Positions 1-10,541 of a DNA stretch of 13,919 nucleotides are shown one piece after another (the first letter of the stretch is position 1; each line of letters begins with the position of its first letter). This DNA comes from Gymnopilus junonius (lineage: Eukaryota > Basidiomycota > Agaricomycetes > Agaricales > Galerinaceae). The notes beneath the pieces are model-generated. The model had not been told where the DNA came from, ran no database searches, and saw only the letters and a list, made by a program, of their open reading frames with translations. A program made the translations under genes and the position numbers. The stretch covers positions 1 through 13,919 of the forward strand of contig JADNYJ010000762.1 in assembly GCA_015501075.1 (NCBI GenBank), given 5' to 3'.

Positions 1-68
1 AATGTGGAAACGGAAAAGAAAGATGAAGCCAACCGCTCCTGTGCCTGTCCTTCCATTCAAACCAAAAT

Positions 69-1098
69 TCAAAAACTGACTCCGACGCCAGCAGCCTTTG
101 CCTCTGCTACCTTGTTCTCATATCTTCGACCCTCGCCTTCCGCTCTTTCCAACATCTTGGCCAATTTCTCTTCACGAGCGTCCAGTCGTTGATCCATCCA
201 AGAATAAGCATCTTGACTTGCTCAATTTGGGCAAGTGCAGCTTGCGTTGTGCCATCTTTTCTTCATCATTGGATGTCTGTTGGGAGTTGGACGATTGGTC
301 ATAAGGCGTTGGGGTTGTAGACATTCTTGGCGGTTTGATGAGGGCCCGCTTTCATTTGTGTTGAAAGATCCTGTACCTGACCGCGACCCAGAGGCGGAGC
401 CAGGACGGGGGACGGAGATGGGGAGTGGTAGCGAGAAAAGTTGAGTGCGATAGGCGAGGAGATTGTGTTTGAGCGATGATGCATTGAAGAGACGAAGGGC
501 CAGGCCTGAAGATGGAGGGATTTCGAGATTCGCCTGTAGATTAGAGGTTCATGATGAGATTTTGGTGGATGAGGAACAAGGCACATACCTGCCAATTGTC
601 TCCGCGAGTCGGGTTAGCTCTCGTTCGAGCATCTTCTCCCTGGCTTTGACCCTGATCCAGGAATCACTTGTCAGACGGTATTCCAAAGTCAAAGGACTCG
701 CCAACACACCTTTCAGTTTCAGCCATGCTCTTCTCGTTCTCTCGCTGGGTACCCTGTAAGAGCAGCTCCAAATTCCTATATTCCTCTGCAATCTTGAATT
801 GTTCAATCGGAGGCCTCTGGGCGAGCTGGTCTTGCAGAGCTTGTACGGCATTTGTAGCTGTTGAAGGAAACAGGTCGGTTAGGCTTCATCCAAAGAGAAG
901 TGGCCGAGACGATGGAAAGCAAGATTTTCCAAACGAACAAGGGCGACTTACCCTATCGCACTCCCTATCCTTTTCCAGAAGTTGACGCCTCAACACATCT
1001 TCATTCGACTCGTCCCCTTCACGTAAAACACCCAAATCGTCCGCCGCTAAAGCTAATGAAGGCCTTGGGTAATGGCGTACACTTTGAGCACGGCGCAT
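69..1098 (-). CDS. Coiled-coil protein, multi-exon, frame disrupted
   Basis: I do not recognise this protein. Exon 1 (1098-952) starts at an ATG and gives MRRAQSVRHY followed by an acidic, charged stretch ending ECDR, then a GTAAGT donor at 951. Exon 2 (857-710) contains DQLAQRPPIEQF and EEYRNLELL; exon 3 (651-589) reads VKAREKMLERELTRLAE; the last part (about 255-69) reads QRLDAREEKLAKML and ends GVGVSF-stop. Heptad-like Leu/Glu/Lys spacing indicates coiled coil. Introns lie at 951-858, 709-652 (GTGTGT...CAG) and 588-534 (GTATGT...CAG). The frames do not join: one base seems to be missing at the exon 1/2 joint, at the exon 3/4 joint, near GGGCCC at 342-347, near AAAA at 257-260 and near GG at 198-199. 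It is either a pseudogene or a gene with assembly deletions. A structural or scaffold role is only inference. Confidence 0.6.
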
Positions 1099-1363
1099 GG
1101 TAAATATATGATGGCAAAGCGATAGTTGCTCTTTAAAGGAATGCTCTCAGAGCTGTCTAATTTGAGCCCTTCCAGTCGAGTTGCCGCGATCTTTTTCCGT
1201 CTAAAGGAGACTGTATATTGACAGTCGCGTCAGTCTAAATGATTTAAGTTTGTGGTATCAGTACTACTTGCCTAAGAAGTGAAAAGAAAACTTCGTTATC
1301 GGTCAGGAAATGCGAGATGAAAGAAACATGCAAGTCGAACATGTTGTCAACGCGAGGATTTGG

Positions 1364-1380
1364 GACGCGACAGTCACGTG
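1364..1380. promoter_or_regulatory. GACGCGAC plus CACGTG motif pair
   Basis: GACGCGACAG is followed by TCACGTG, with the palindromic E-box CACGTG at 1375-1380. CACGTG is a known bHLH-type site and ACGCG resembles the core of MluI cell-cycle box elements; binding here is inference. A similar pairing in another arrangement recurs at 4972-5002. Confidence 0.35.
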
Positions 1381-1413
1381 CTATTTAGAAGCGGATGGCA
1401 AATAATTGCAAAC

Positions 1414-1439
1414 TTCGGTTCAAGGAAACCGTAACCGAA
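1414..1439. repeat. Inverted repeat, 7-bp arms
   Basis: TTCGGTT (1414-1420) and AACCGAA (1433-1439) are perfect inverted arms with a 12-nt loop. A second, nested pairing of CGGTT with AACCG is possible inside the loop. It could be an operator-like palindrome or chance; no function is assigned. Confidence 0.35.
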
Positions 1440-1761
1440 CTTTTGACGTTGACCTCGTCCAGTCATCTTCCCTTTGAATTTTCATAATCCCTTGTGAATG
1501 CCCAAGTAGTTTATCACCCCGGGAGATTAGGCTATCTTCTCATGTTGTCTTATTGCACATCAACTGCTGTCCCTACTTCCTGAGTCTGTAGAGATCATAG
1601 ACTACTGCTAGCGAAGGTGCGCTTGTTCGCGGCAATTATTCTTTATCTTTCTTTGCCTTATTTCACCGAATTTTCCCAGTTATAAGTACAATGCTCGAGC
1701 TATGATTACACCGACGATCTTCTCTTTTGATGACACTATAAACACCGCAGGACCTTCCTGT

Positions 1762-2106
1762 TTACCCAATCGCCGTCAAATACACCACAAACAACGCCAA
1801 TAACGCAAAGATATTGATCAGACCTTCGCCATAAATTGCGGCGAAGAATATGATCGCGGCTATGGAAATTTTTCCTAGATTCTTGAGAGTAGTCGGCGGA
1901 TGTTTCTCTTTTGTACCAACCTGTGTGAAGAAATAATGGCGGGAAATGAGATATCAGAATTCCCGATCGACGATCCACTTGCCCATCCGTCGCTACGCCT
2001 TTTGAATGTCGCGATATTGCCCCTGTCATCTTTGAACAGGCTGATGGATGTGATAGATAAGATGTAAGTCGCGGCATCGTACTCAATATCGAGAGACTCA
2101 CTCCAT
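1762..2106 (-). CDS. Small integral membrane protein, 73 aa, three exons
   Basis: The model has exon 1 at 2106-2102 (only ATGGA), exon 2 at 2040-1983 and exon 3 at 1920-1762, stop TAA. Intron 1 (2101-2041, 61 nt) has a strong GTGAGT donor and CAG acceptor. Intron 2 (1982-1921, 62 nt) starts GCAAGT and ends ACACAG, so it would be a GC-AG intron; only this donor keeps the frame (5+58 nt = 21 codons, phase 0). The protein begins MDLFKDDRGNIATFK, has a basic and proline-containing linker (KEKHPPTT), then about 35 hydrophobic residues (KISIAAIIFFAAIYG, a GEG turn, IFALLALFVVYL) that would make one long or two short membrane helices. A TATA box lies about 180 bp upstream of the ATG, which is the first ATG after it. 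I do not recognise the family. Frame agreement across three exons is the main support. Confidence 0.68.
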
Positions 2107-2285
2107 ATCACTCAATAGCAGGATGGCTATCAGCCTCGGACAATTTGATGGAAACTCTGGTGCTCGTTTATCTTGATATAATGGGCGTTGAAGAAACGTG
2201 GTGAAAGTGGTTGTGTGCAAAAAGACAGCGACCTTGACGGACGTGATGGAGAGGAAAGGGAAAATGAATGGCTCGTGTGTCTCTC

Positions 2286-2292
2286 TTTTATA
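2286..2292 (-). promoter_or_regulatory. TATA box of the small membrane-protein gene
   Basis: TATAAAA on the minus strand lies about 180 nt upstream of the first downstream ATG at 2106. No ATG occurs between them on the minus strand, which supports 2106 as the start. The implied transcription start is near 2255-2262. Confidence 0.5.
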
Positions 2293-2413
2293 ATGCGCCT
2301 TGTTTTTTTGTACGTAAGTGGCGACCAGGAAGCGAAGGCAAATGTGCACACAGCTAAGGCGTTTTAATCTCTAGGGTTATCACCACCATCATTCAATGGG
2401 ATCGTTCTTATTT

Positions 2414-2768
2414 CTAACCGCGCGCACCCGAGTCGGTGCCTGACGAAGGGTCCTGCAAGCACGCTGTCGGAACGATCACCGGAGGCGCTTCAACTAGGAG
2501 AAGCTCTTCGGGTAGATCTTCTTCATCATTAAGGAATATAGAGTTGCTGAACAGTTTATTTCTTTTCTCTGATACAGAGACAGGGAGTATGACAAGGCAA
2601 CTAAGTTATCGAATGTGACCTTTGAGCCGGTAGATCTCATAGTTGCATGATTCAGTTTTAAGGACTATGAGGTATACTTATCGCTTATGGTTGTCGAAGG
2701 TGAAGGGGATCTTCTTTGGCTACATAATGCTTCTTGGGTTGTACTTCGGAAGAAATGGACCAATTCAT
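2414..2768 (-). CDS. Candidate small gene, unrecognised, frame break
   Basis: Two adjoining open stretches look coding by composition. Frame A from an ATG at 2640 reads MRSTGSKVTFDNLVAL and continues to SLYQRK. A second frame then reads RNKLFSNSIFLNDEEDLP, EELLLVEAPPVIV and ends at TAG 2414. They join if one A is missing from the AAAA run at 2563-2566, the same kind of break seen in neighbouring genes. A possible upstream exon starts at ATG 2768 (MNWSISSEVQPKKHY) and could splice in phase with a GTAGCC donor and CATAG acceptor. The acidic EEDLPEE segment and Pro-rich end give no family. It could also be a decayed fragment, and its start is uncertain. Confidence 0.33.
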
Positions 2769-3094
2769 CAAATTACAGTGCAGCGCCTGTACATACTTAA
2801 AGAATTGGTTGTAACTGTTATAAGTAGAATCGGATAAAGAATGGATTATAATAGATGAAGTTGAATTAGAGAATAGAAGATGAGCTATATCTAAATAACC
2901 ATCTCAGTAACAGAGCAGAAAGTTAAGTGCACTCCTAAGATACTGATCGCAGTGCTGAGCAAAGTCTCTGAAGGACTTGATCCTTCAAGAAAAGGTAAGA
3001 CTATTCCTTGCAGAAATTTGTACAGCAAAAGAATATAATTCCAATGTAGGTCAAAAGGAGGTTGCCTCACGGTGAAGGCAATCCATCTGTGTCA
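2769..3094. other. Intergenic stretch with no visible feature
   Basis: AT-rich sequence between the candidate small gene and the stop of the LRR fragment at 3095. The only open stretch, on the plus strand up to about 2837, has no supporting signals. I see nothing to annotate. Confidence 0.4.
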
Positions 3095-3750
3095 TCATTT
3101 GCTGCAGATTGGAGCTACAGTACTGTGATGGTCCAGAGAGTTTTGGAGGAGGTCAACCAATGTTCCATGGTTAGTACTGGGATCTGTGCAGTGAATCTTC
3201 ATGCATCCACCTGCCTGCACCAGTGAAAGAAAGCATTGGACTATTTCTTCTTCAATGTATTCAATTTTATTTTGTCCAATTTCTGTCCTGAAGTCATCTT
3301 GGTGCTTCAGGTCAAGCTCAATTTCAATATTTTGAAGTGGTCTATTGCAGAGGCCTGACCCCCAGGACAATGGCCCAAAGATTTCAGAAACCAATCCCAA
3401 GAAACTAACTCTCCATGATATAAATGGAATGAGCTCAATTCAGGCAGGAATGCCGCTGTAGTGAACTCAGTTCCCCAAATTGAAGTATAGGCAAGAAGGT
3501 TGAAAAGCTGTTCTACAGTGTAAACTGGACTCAGTAACCATTTTAAATAGAGTGTTTGCAAAGCAGGGGTAATATGCAGCAGGCATATCAAGTCATCTTC
3601 ATGCTCACAGTTGGTTTTATGGAGGACTAGTTTCTGCAGAGAGCAACCAGAGTGGCAGAATAAGGACTCCACTGTAGAAAAAGGCAAAGGTTCAACTGGC
3701 ATGTGGCAGGTAAATCTCTCCAGACGTGGAAGGGTACGGACCTTTCCCAT
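3095..3750 (-). pseudogene. LRR fragment, probably of an F-box family protein
   Basis: The first open part (3750-3307) begins MGKVRTLPRLERFTC and has leucine-rich stretches such as CSLQKLVLHK, ALQTLYLKWLL and LPELSSFHL. A second frame takes over near 3360, reading NRPLQNIEIELDLK and YIEEEIVQCFLSLVQ, and stops at 3095. The two join cleanly if one G is missing from GGGGG at 3360-3364. The layout matches the C-terminal LRR part of Agaricomycete F-box proteins, but no F-box motif is visible upstream. A possible upstream exon ends at 3987 before a GTAAGT donor, with residues LTRLDLKRFENA. The segment 3072-3722 contains a single CpG. It could be a silenced paralogue fragment or an expressed gene with a one-base assembly error. 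Confidence 0.55.
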
Positions 3751-4107
3751 GGAAAACGAGACTGGTCATATGTTTTGGAAAGACAGAAGGACAGATCACT
3801 CTCAGTAAAAAGCGAAGTCAGTCAAAGTTGGACTCCAGTTGGCAGAAGTTATCACTTGGTCATCAAAAAGTCATGACTTCGTGTAGTTTCCTTGGCAAGA
3901 CAATTATGGTGACTATGTAGTTGGACTATGGTCATATTATAGTCAACACAATGGAGACTTAACCTCCTCATCCACATTGGACTTACGCATTCTCGAATCT
4001 CTTCAAGTCGAGCCTAGTTAAGCATGTTTGGCCTTAGCATGTGAACTGCTTGTTGAAATTCACAGGCTGAGAACTTGGCGTCGACTTCTCATCTTCCCTT
4101 CTTCTAC

Positions 4108-4141
4108 CTCCCTCTGTCCCCATAACTCCCTCTGTCCCCAT
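4108..4141. repeat. Tandem direct repeat, two 16-bp copies
   Basis: CTCCCTCTGTCCCCAT occurs exactly at 4108-4123 and again at 4126-4141, a period of 18 bp. Pyrimidine-rich sequence surrounds it. It looks like a minisatellite seed; no function is assigned. Confidence 0.75.
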
Positions 4142-4574
4142 TCCCTCCTATTTCCCTGCACAACAAGCATCATTCCACTTCATTGGTATGTCATGAGATA
4201 TAGTTACACCTCTCTCGTGTCTTAACTCTCGTTCAAAGGATCCGCCTGCAACCTGTGACACGCAATGTGAGGTTCAATGTAGGAGGACAGCAAGGCACTT
4301 CAATTGTATGGCAGATACATTGTAGGATGAAATTGAAACCTAGGTATGTATGGAATGCCCTTTCTGTCTATGGATACCCACTGATACATACATTTTGTAG
4401 GCCTGAAGGATGTCGGGGCCCCATGGGTTGACACATCGAGCCATGCCTTTCCGACACTGGTCAATACCTTTACAGGACACTGTGAGTAGTGCTGTATCCC
4501 CTGGTTGTTGGATCTAAGTCCTTGTAGTAGTGTAATAGTCAGAGCGTACATACCGGATCGACTCACTACAGTAG

Positions 4575-4588
4575 TCTACAATTGTAGA
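4575..4588. repeat. Perfect 14-bp palindrome
   Basis: TCTACAATTGTAGA reads the same on both strands. It follows GTAG/CTAC-rich sequence at 4566-4574. It could be a dimeric protein site or a remnant of a repeat end; nothing nearby decides. Confidence 0.5.
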
Positions 4589-4722
4589 GTAACTATACCT
4601 ATTCTTTATTCAGCCAGCTAAAATATGATTCAATTTGTTGAGTATACATTTGGAAATTGGCTGTGGAAATAAGGAGAATCTGAGCAAGTTCTGTATGACA
4701 AGAAATGTCGACTGAAGTACAA

Positions 4723-4744
4723 CTATTTACCGACTATTTACTGA
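4723..4744. repeat. 11-bp tandem pair in a GACT-motif cluster
   Basis: CTATTTACCGA is followed directly by CTATTTACTGA. From about 4709 to 4885 the word GACT recurs many times (for example at 4710, 4732, 4743, 4771, 4785, 4797, 4849, 4871 and 4882), often as CGACT or GACTATT. This looks like a degenerate short-repeat block. Confidence 0.5.
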
Positions 4745-4971
4745 CTGGCATAGATTTGTAGCCGAAGCTCGACTGGATATTGATTGACTATTGTCCGACT
4801 TACCTAGTCAGATTTTGCTCGGACCTGATGTAACAAAAACGCCTCTGTGGACTATTTGTTGAATTTGCCTGACTAAAGCCCGACTTTCGTGTTTACTGAG
4901 GATCACTGCGCAGGACACTCATCAGCGGGTGGTATTTCGAATTTGATGCTGAGAGTTCAACTGAATCTCAG

Positions 4972-5002
4972 CACGTGGGTCACGCGACTGGACGCGACGC
5001 GT
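4972..5002. promoter_or_regulatory. E-box plus ACGCGAC/ACGCGT cluster
   Basis: CACGTG at 4972-4977 is followed by ACGCGAC at 4982-4988 and GACGCGACGCGT ending at 5002. The last six bases, ACGCGT, form a perfect MluI cell-cycle box. No gene start lies nearby on either strand, so it may be part of a dispersed repeat and not an active promoter. Confidence 0.35.
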
Positions 5003-5775
5003 TGCCACTCAGTGAAGGGCTTAGATTCCGAGTCCGAGTAGTTTCCAATTGACAGTGTATCCTCCAATTAAGTAAAAAAGAATCAAGACGCCATGTAGCG
5101 CTACCGAATGCCAAAGTACTAAAGGCCTCGGAGGCACAAGTAGCATCTGTAAGTGTACAACAAAATTCCATATATTCAGATTCCAAGTCGAAGTCGGATA
5201 TTCTTTACGTATACATGGCAAGAGAAAAGAGAAGAAATGGAAGGAGAAAGACTACATAAAGAGCAAATTAGACCAGATGAGACGAGGCGGGGCAAGCAAG
5301 CAAAGCAAGCAGGCTACTAGATAATAAACAGAGAGATCAGCAGTAAGAGTAGGATTGGCTCCGTGAAATCTACTTTAGAAGAAAAAAAATTCCCTTCATC
5401 GTTTCCTGAATCAGGAAATCAGAAGAGATCTCTGATTAAAAAAGTGAAGAAAGGAAAGGAAAATTAAAAGTTGAATGAATTGAAAGAGGTGGAGCAACAC
5501 AACGCCAACATGCAAGAAAGTCGAAAAAGGATAGATCACCTCCCTCGCTCCTTGTAGATCATCCCGTGCCCAACGCTCTGCGCTGACGAGTCGGAGTAAA
5601 TCAATTGAATGGGCGATGAATGTCGAATGACACCCCAAGAAAAAGCATACAGAGGGGAAAAAAAGGAAAGAAGCATGCAAGCAAAAGAAAAGGTAAAACA
5701 AGACAACAGGATACAAGAAAACAGAAGCACAAAAACAGGCAAAAGGACACACAACATCGCCTCCATCAGCACGCT
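5003..5775. other. 3' flank of the SNF1 gene, purine-rich on the plus strand
   Basis: Minus-strand transcription of SNF1 runs into this region. On the minus strand it is strongly pyrimidine-rich, especially 5620-5770, typical of fungal 3' untranslated sequence. It contains a short GCAA-type tetranucleotide run at about 5292-5312. Open stretches here (for example 5411-5752 on the minus strand) code only Phe/Leu/Ser/Cys-rich low-complexity peptides and are not genes. Confidence 0.45.
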
Positions 5776-8264
<2,489 letters not shown>

Positions 8265-8887
8265 GGTCGATGTCCAAGAGCCGCTGTGGGGTTTGTGTGC
8301 GGATGTTTGGACCCTGCCCACTTAGATAATCCGATTCCTGATTAGGCAACTCTCTGCCTCGGTCCTTTGGTCTTGCTCTCTTTTTCCGTTTAAAGTTCAA
8401 TGTGGTGTAAGTAACTTTGTGTCTGGGCGTGTAGGGCTCAGGTGCTCAGCTTCCTGGACCCAAATTCTCAGCTTCTATAGTAGTAATAATAGTACTCCAG
8501 CCTAGTAAAACCAACAAATCCGATTCTTTGCTACGCTCCGAGAGTCGGAAGGCCGCTGAGTGTAAAAATGTAGCGTCATAGGAGTTGCGCTTACGACGTT
8601 CTTTTTTCATCATGTTTTGTCACAGGTGACAGGTCTGTGTGGGGTGAACTCGGTTTCAACCTCAAAATCACTCGTCTTGCTTTCTTCCAAGATTGAAATC
8701 TGACGTGACTCATACGTCAGGACCCTGAAGATCTACAGCAAGCGATATCGATAGTATCAATATCAAAGCGCACCAGAGGCCTCATGCCCGCCTATTCTTA
8801 AACTTAGAACGTACTTTGAATGTACTCCAGTGGGGCTCTCGTTTCATTTTGTTCTTCAAAGCTCAGACCTCATCTCAATCCGAGACC
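8265..8887. promoter_or_regulatory. Divergent promoter between SNF1 and the acetyltransferase
   Basis: SNF1 is read leftwards from 8264 and the GNAT gene rightwards from 8888, so this 623-bp stretch holds both 5' regions. I see no good TATA box for either. It contains an inverted repeat TGTCAC-AG-GTGACA at 8618-8631 and a nested bZIP-like palindrome at 8700-8720. Coding potential is absent. Confidence 0.6.
8700..8720. promoter_or_regulatory. Nested bZIP-type palindrome
   Basis: CTGACGT (8700-8706) and ACGTCAG (8714-8720) are perfect inverted arms, and the centre carries TGACTCA (8706-8712), the known Gcn4/AP-1 site. The arms carry TGACGT half-sites of CRE/ATF type. It lies about 170 bp upstream of the acetyltransferase ATG. 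Regulation by a bZIP factor is inference from the motif alone. Confidence 0.5.
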
Positions 8888-9910
8888 ATGTCCTCCTCTG
8901 AGTCCTCTCCGTACGCATTCGCAGTAACATCCGGCCTCGACATTCCCGACACCCTGCTTGACCAATGCGCTAAGCTTTTCAGTGCACACTATGGCGTATG
9001 GAACGACCAAGCGGCTATCAAGATCTCGCCGTTCCTCAAAGCTGGTGGGTCTTTCACTGTGTCTCATCCTATCTTATACATCCTACCCTTGTAACAAACC
9101 TATCCTACACTACTCTACCCCACAGGTCAGCACGTTAAACTGAGCACTACAAAACTAAGAGCGGAATGCCTCGAACCACCCGCTCGCGCCGTCCTCGCCA
9201 CCTGCTTCGCCTCAGATGAGCTCGTCGGACACGCATTCGCCACGACCTGGGACTACGAAGGAGGTTCGTCATTCACTTGAAATACCATACTAATTAATGA
9301 CATCGATTTATCTCTTTTTTCACATCCTTTCTTCTCACATAAATCTTTAACTAGGTACCGTGGGCTGGGTAACCCAACTCGTAGTCCACCCTACCTACCG
9401 CCGTCAGGGCATTGCCACGCAGCTCCTCCAAAAACTCAAACCCCATCCCCTATTCCAAAATGTCACAGCAGTCGGCCTGGCCTCATCCCACCCTGCATCC
9501 GTAGCTGCACTGGCAAAATATAATGGTACGTAAAGTGCATTCGAACCCGGCCTTTGACCCGTCCGCCGGCGCATTTATACCGAAATTTAATCTATTGTAG
9601 ATGTCAACCAGAAAGTGCATGAAATCGACACAAAATTTATATCCACCACCGCTCCTAAAATCCTCGCATCAACACCCGTCAACTACCTCAAAGGCGCTCC
9701 ACTCCTCGGGTCGCTCTTCACCACTGGGTCTCCAGAAAACGACTTGCGGGTATAATCTCAGCTGTCGACACCCAATTCTATGTCGACCACGCGGAGCCTT
9801 TGGAAGTATTACAGGCGTTCAAGGATAAGCAGGGCGGAGGGTGGTGTTTGGGTGAGTTGAAGGAGGGACATGAGTTTTTGATCGTCGTTCCTGTTAGTCA
9901 TGAGGCTTGA
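8888..9910 (+). CDS. GNAT-family N-acetyltransferase, broken or extra-spliced near the C-terminus
   Basis: Exons 8888-9044, 9126-9263, 9355-9525 and 9601 onward join in phase (all phase 1) with introns GTGGGT...CAG, GTTCGT...TAG and GTACGT...TAG. The start is the first ATG in frame, in a good context (GAGACCATGTCC). The protein begins MSSSESSPYAFAV; the acetyl-CoA loop is in LVVHPTYRRQGIATQLL (about 107-123, RRQGIA motif), preceded by a beta strand ending GTVGWV. It would transfer an acetyl group from acetyl-CoA to an unknown amine substrate. The frame then hits TAA at 9753-9755, while a clearly related tail (VDTQFYVDHAEPLEVL ... HEFLIVVPV) continues in another frame to TGA at 9908-9910. Either one base is missing near GGG at 9748-9750, or a 47-nt intron (9750-9796) is spliced out, giving 242 aa. 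Otherwise it is truncated. Confidence 0.83.
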
Positions 9911-10503
9911 ATCGTGAAGGTATTTACTGGTGCATAAAGGATGTTGTAGCACAAAAGAGAGGAGCGGTGACATATTCAGGCAGAGTAGATTTCTCTACTT
10001 TCTCTGCTTCAAGGTCACTATTTTTGACGTCACGTTAACTTGAACTAAAATTTCTTACATTTTTTCTATATCACGTTTACCAATGGCATGCAATAAAATT
10101 ACAGAGGTCAAGCGAGGAGCTTGTGCATACCCCAGCTGGGCTCATCCCGAAATCGAACGTCCACGCTCAGTGACTATGGGTGAGTAGGGTCTACGTGTTC
10201 AGTTTAGCATCGTCAAACTTATCATGGTTTTAAGTTGACGAATGATCAGGGCGTGGCCTATGGATTTAAAAGACGTTATCTAATTTTATAAATAGGAAGA
10301 TCTTGAAATATCTTTTATTTGAACCATTGTTATGCACGTCCTTCAAAGATATGAGCTTATATCTGCGACAGAACCTGTACTCTAGCAGAAATGCTTCTTC
10401 CAGCCGACGTTAGCCAGTACGAGTGCTTCTGAAGTCTAGCCGAACACGCCAATGAATGTGGTTAACTACGACTCAGAATGGTGATTACTTACAGATACCA
10501 TCT
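9911..10503. other. Convergent intergenic region with a CRE palindrome
   Basis: This holds the 3' ends of the acetyltransferase (from the left) and the F-box gene (from the right). No coding segment is supported. A perfect CRE palindrome TGACGTCA sits at 10025-10032, in a place where no promoter is expected, so it may be chance. Confidence 0.45.
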
Positions 10504-10541
10504 TTATTTCCACTCTTCCAGATCAAACCAATTCCTCGCAC

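Larger units (their letters stand above)
1099..1761. other. Intergenic region upstream of the coiled-coil gene
   Basis: No coding segment is visible on either strand. It serves as the 5' flank of the coiled-coil gene (which runs left from 1098) and the 3' flank of the small membrane-protein gene (which ends at 1762). It holds a CACGTG box at 1375-1380 next to GACGCGAC, and a 7-bp inverted repeat at 1414-1439. I see no clear TATA box for the coiled-coil gene. Confidence 0.5.
3751..5002. other. Gene-poor, repeat-containing region
   Basis: About 1.25 kb without a supportable gene. It contains an 18-bp-period direct repeat at 4108-4141, a 14-bp palindrome at 4575-4588, an 11-bp tandem pair at 4723-4744 inside a cluster of GACT motifs, and an E-box/ACGCG element at 4972-5002. 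An open stretch on the minus strand at 4300-4566 has no recognisable domain. Old transposon debris is possible, but I see no terminal repeats or transposase motif. Confidence 0.4.

Noticed and set aside
1736..2101. 121-aa minus-strand open frame
   Set aside because: It runs through both introns of the small membrane-protein gene in the wrong frame. The spliced model explains the splice sites and the hydrophobic tail better.
3860..4230. Transposon ends around the LRR fragment
   Set aside because: I looked for terminal inverted or long direct repeats and target duplications and found none that match across the fragment.
4300..4566. 88-aa minus-strand open frame
   Set aside because: No domain is recognised, the opposite and other frames are equally open in places, and there is no promoter or splice support.
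5411..5752. 113-aa hydrophobic open frame on the minus strand
   Set aside because: It is translation of pyrimidine-rich 3' flank of SNF1: Phe/Leu/Ser/Cys-rich, no charged domain, no splice or start signals.
9540..9560. TTCGAAC resembling a tRNA T-arm
   Set aside because: It lies in an acetyltransferase intron, and no acceptor, D or anticodon arms can be drawn around it.
9740..9760. Programmed -1 ribosomal frameshift in the acetyltransferase
   Set aside because: There is no slippery heptamer of the X XXY YYZ type at the frame change, and the same type of break occurs in unrelated genes nearby.
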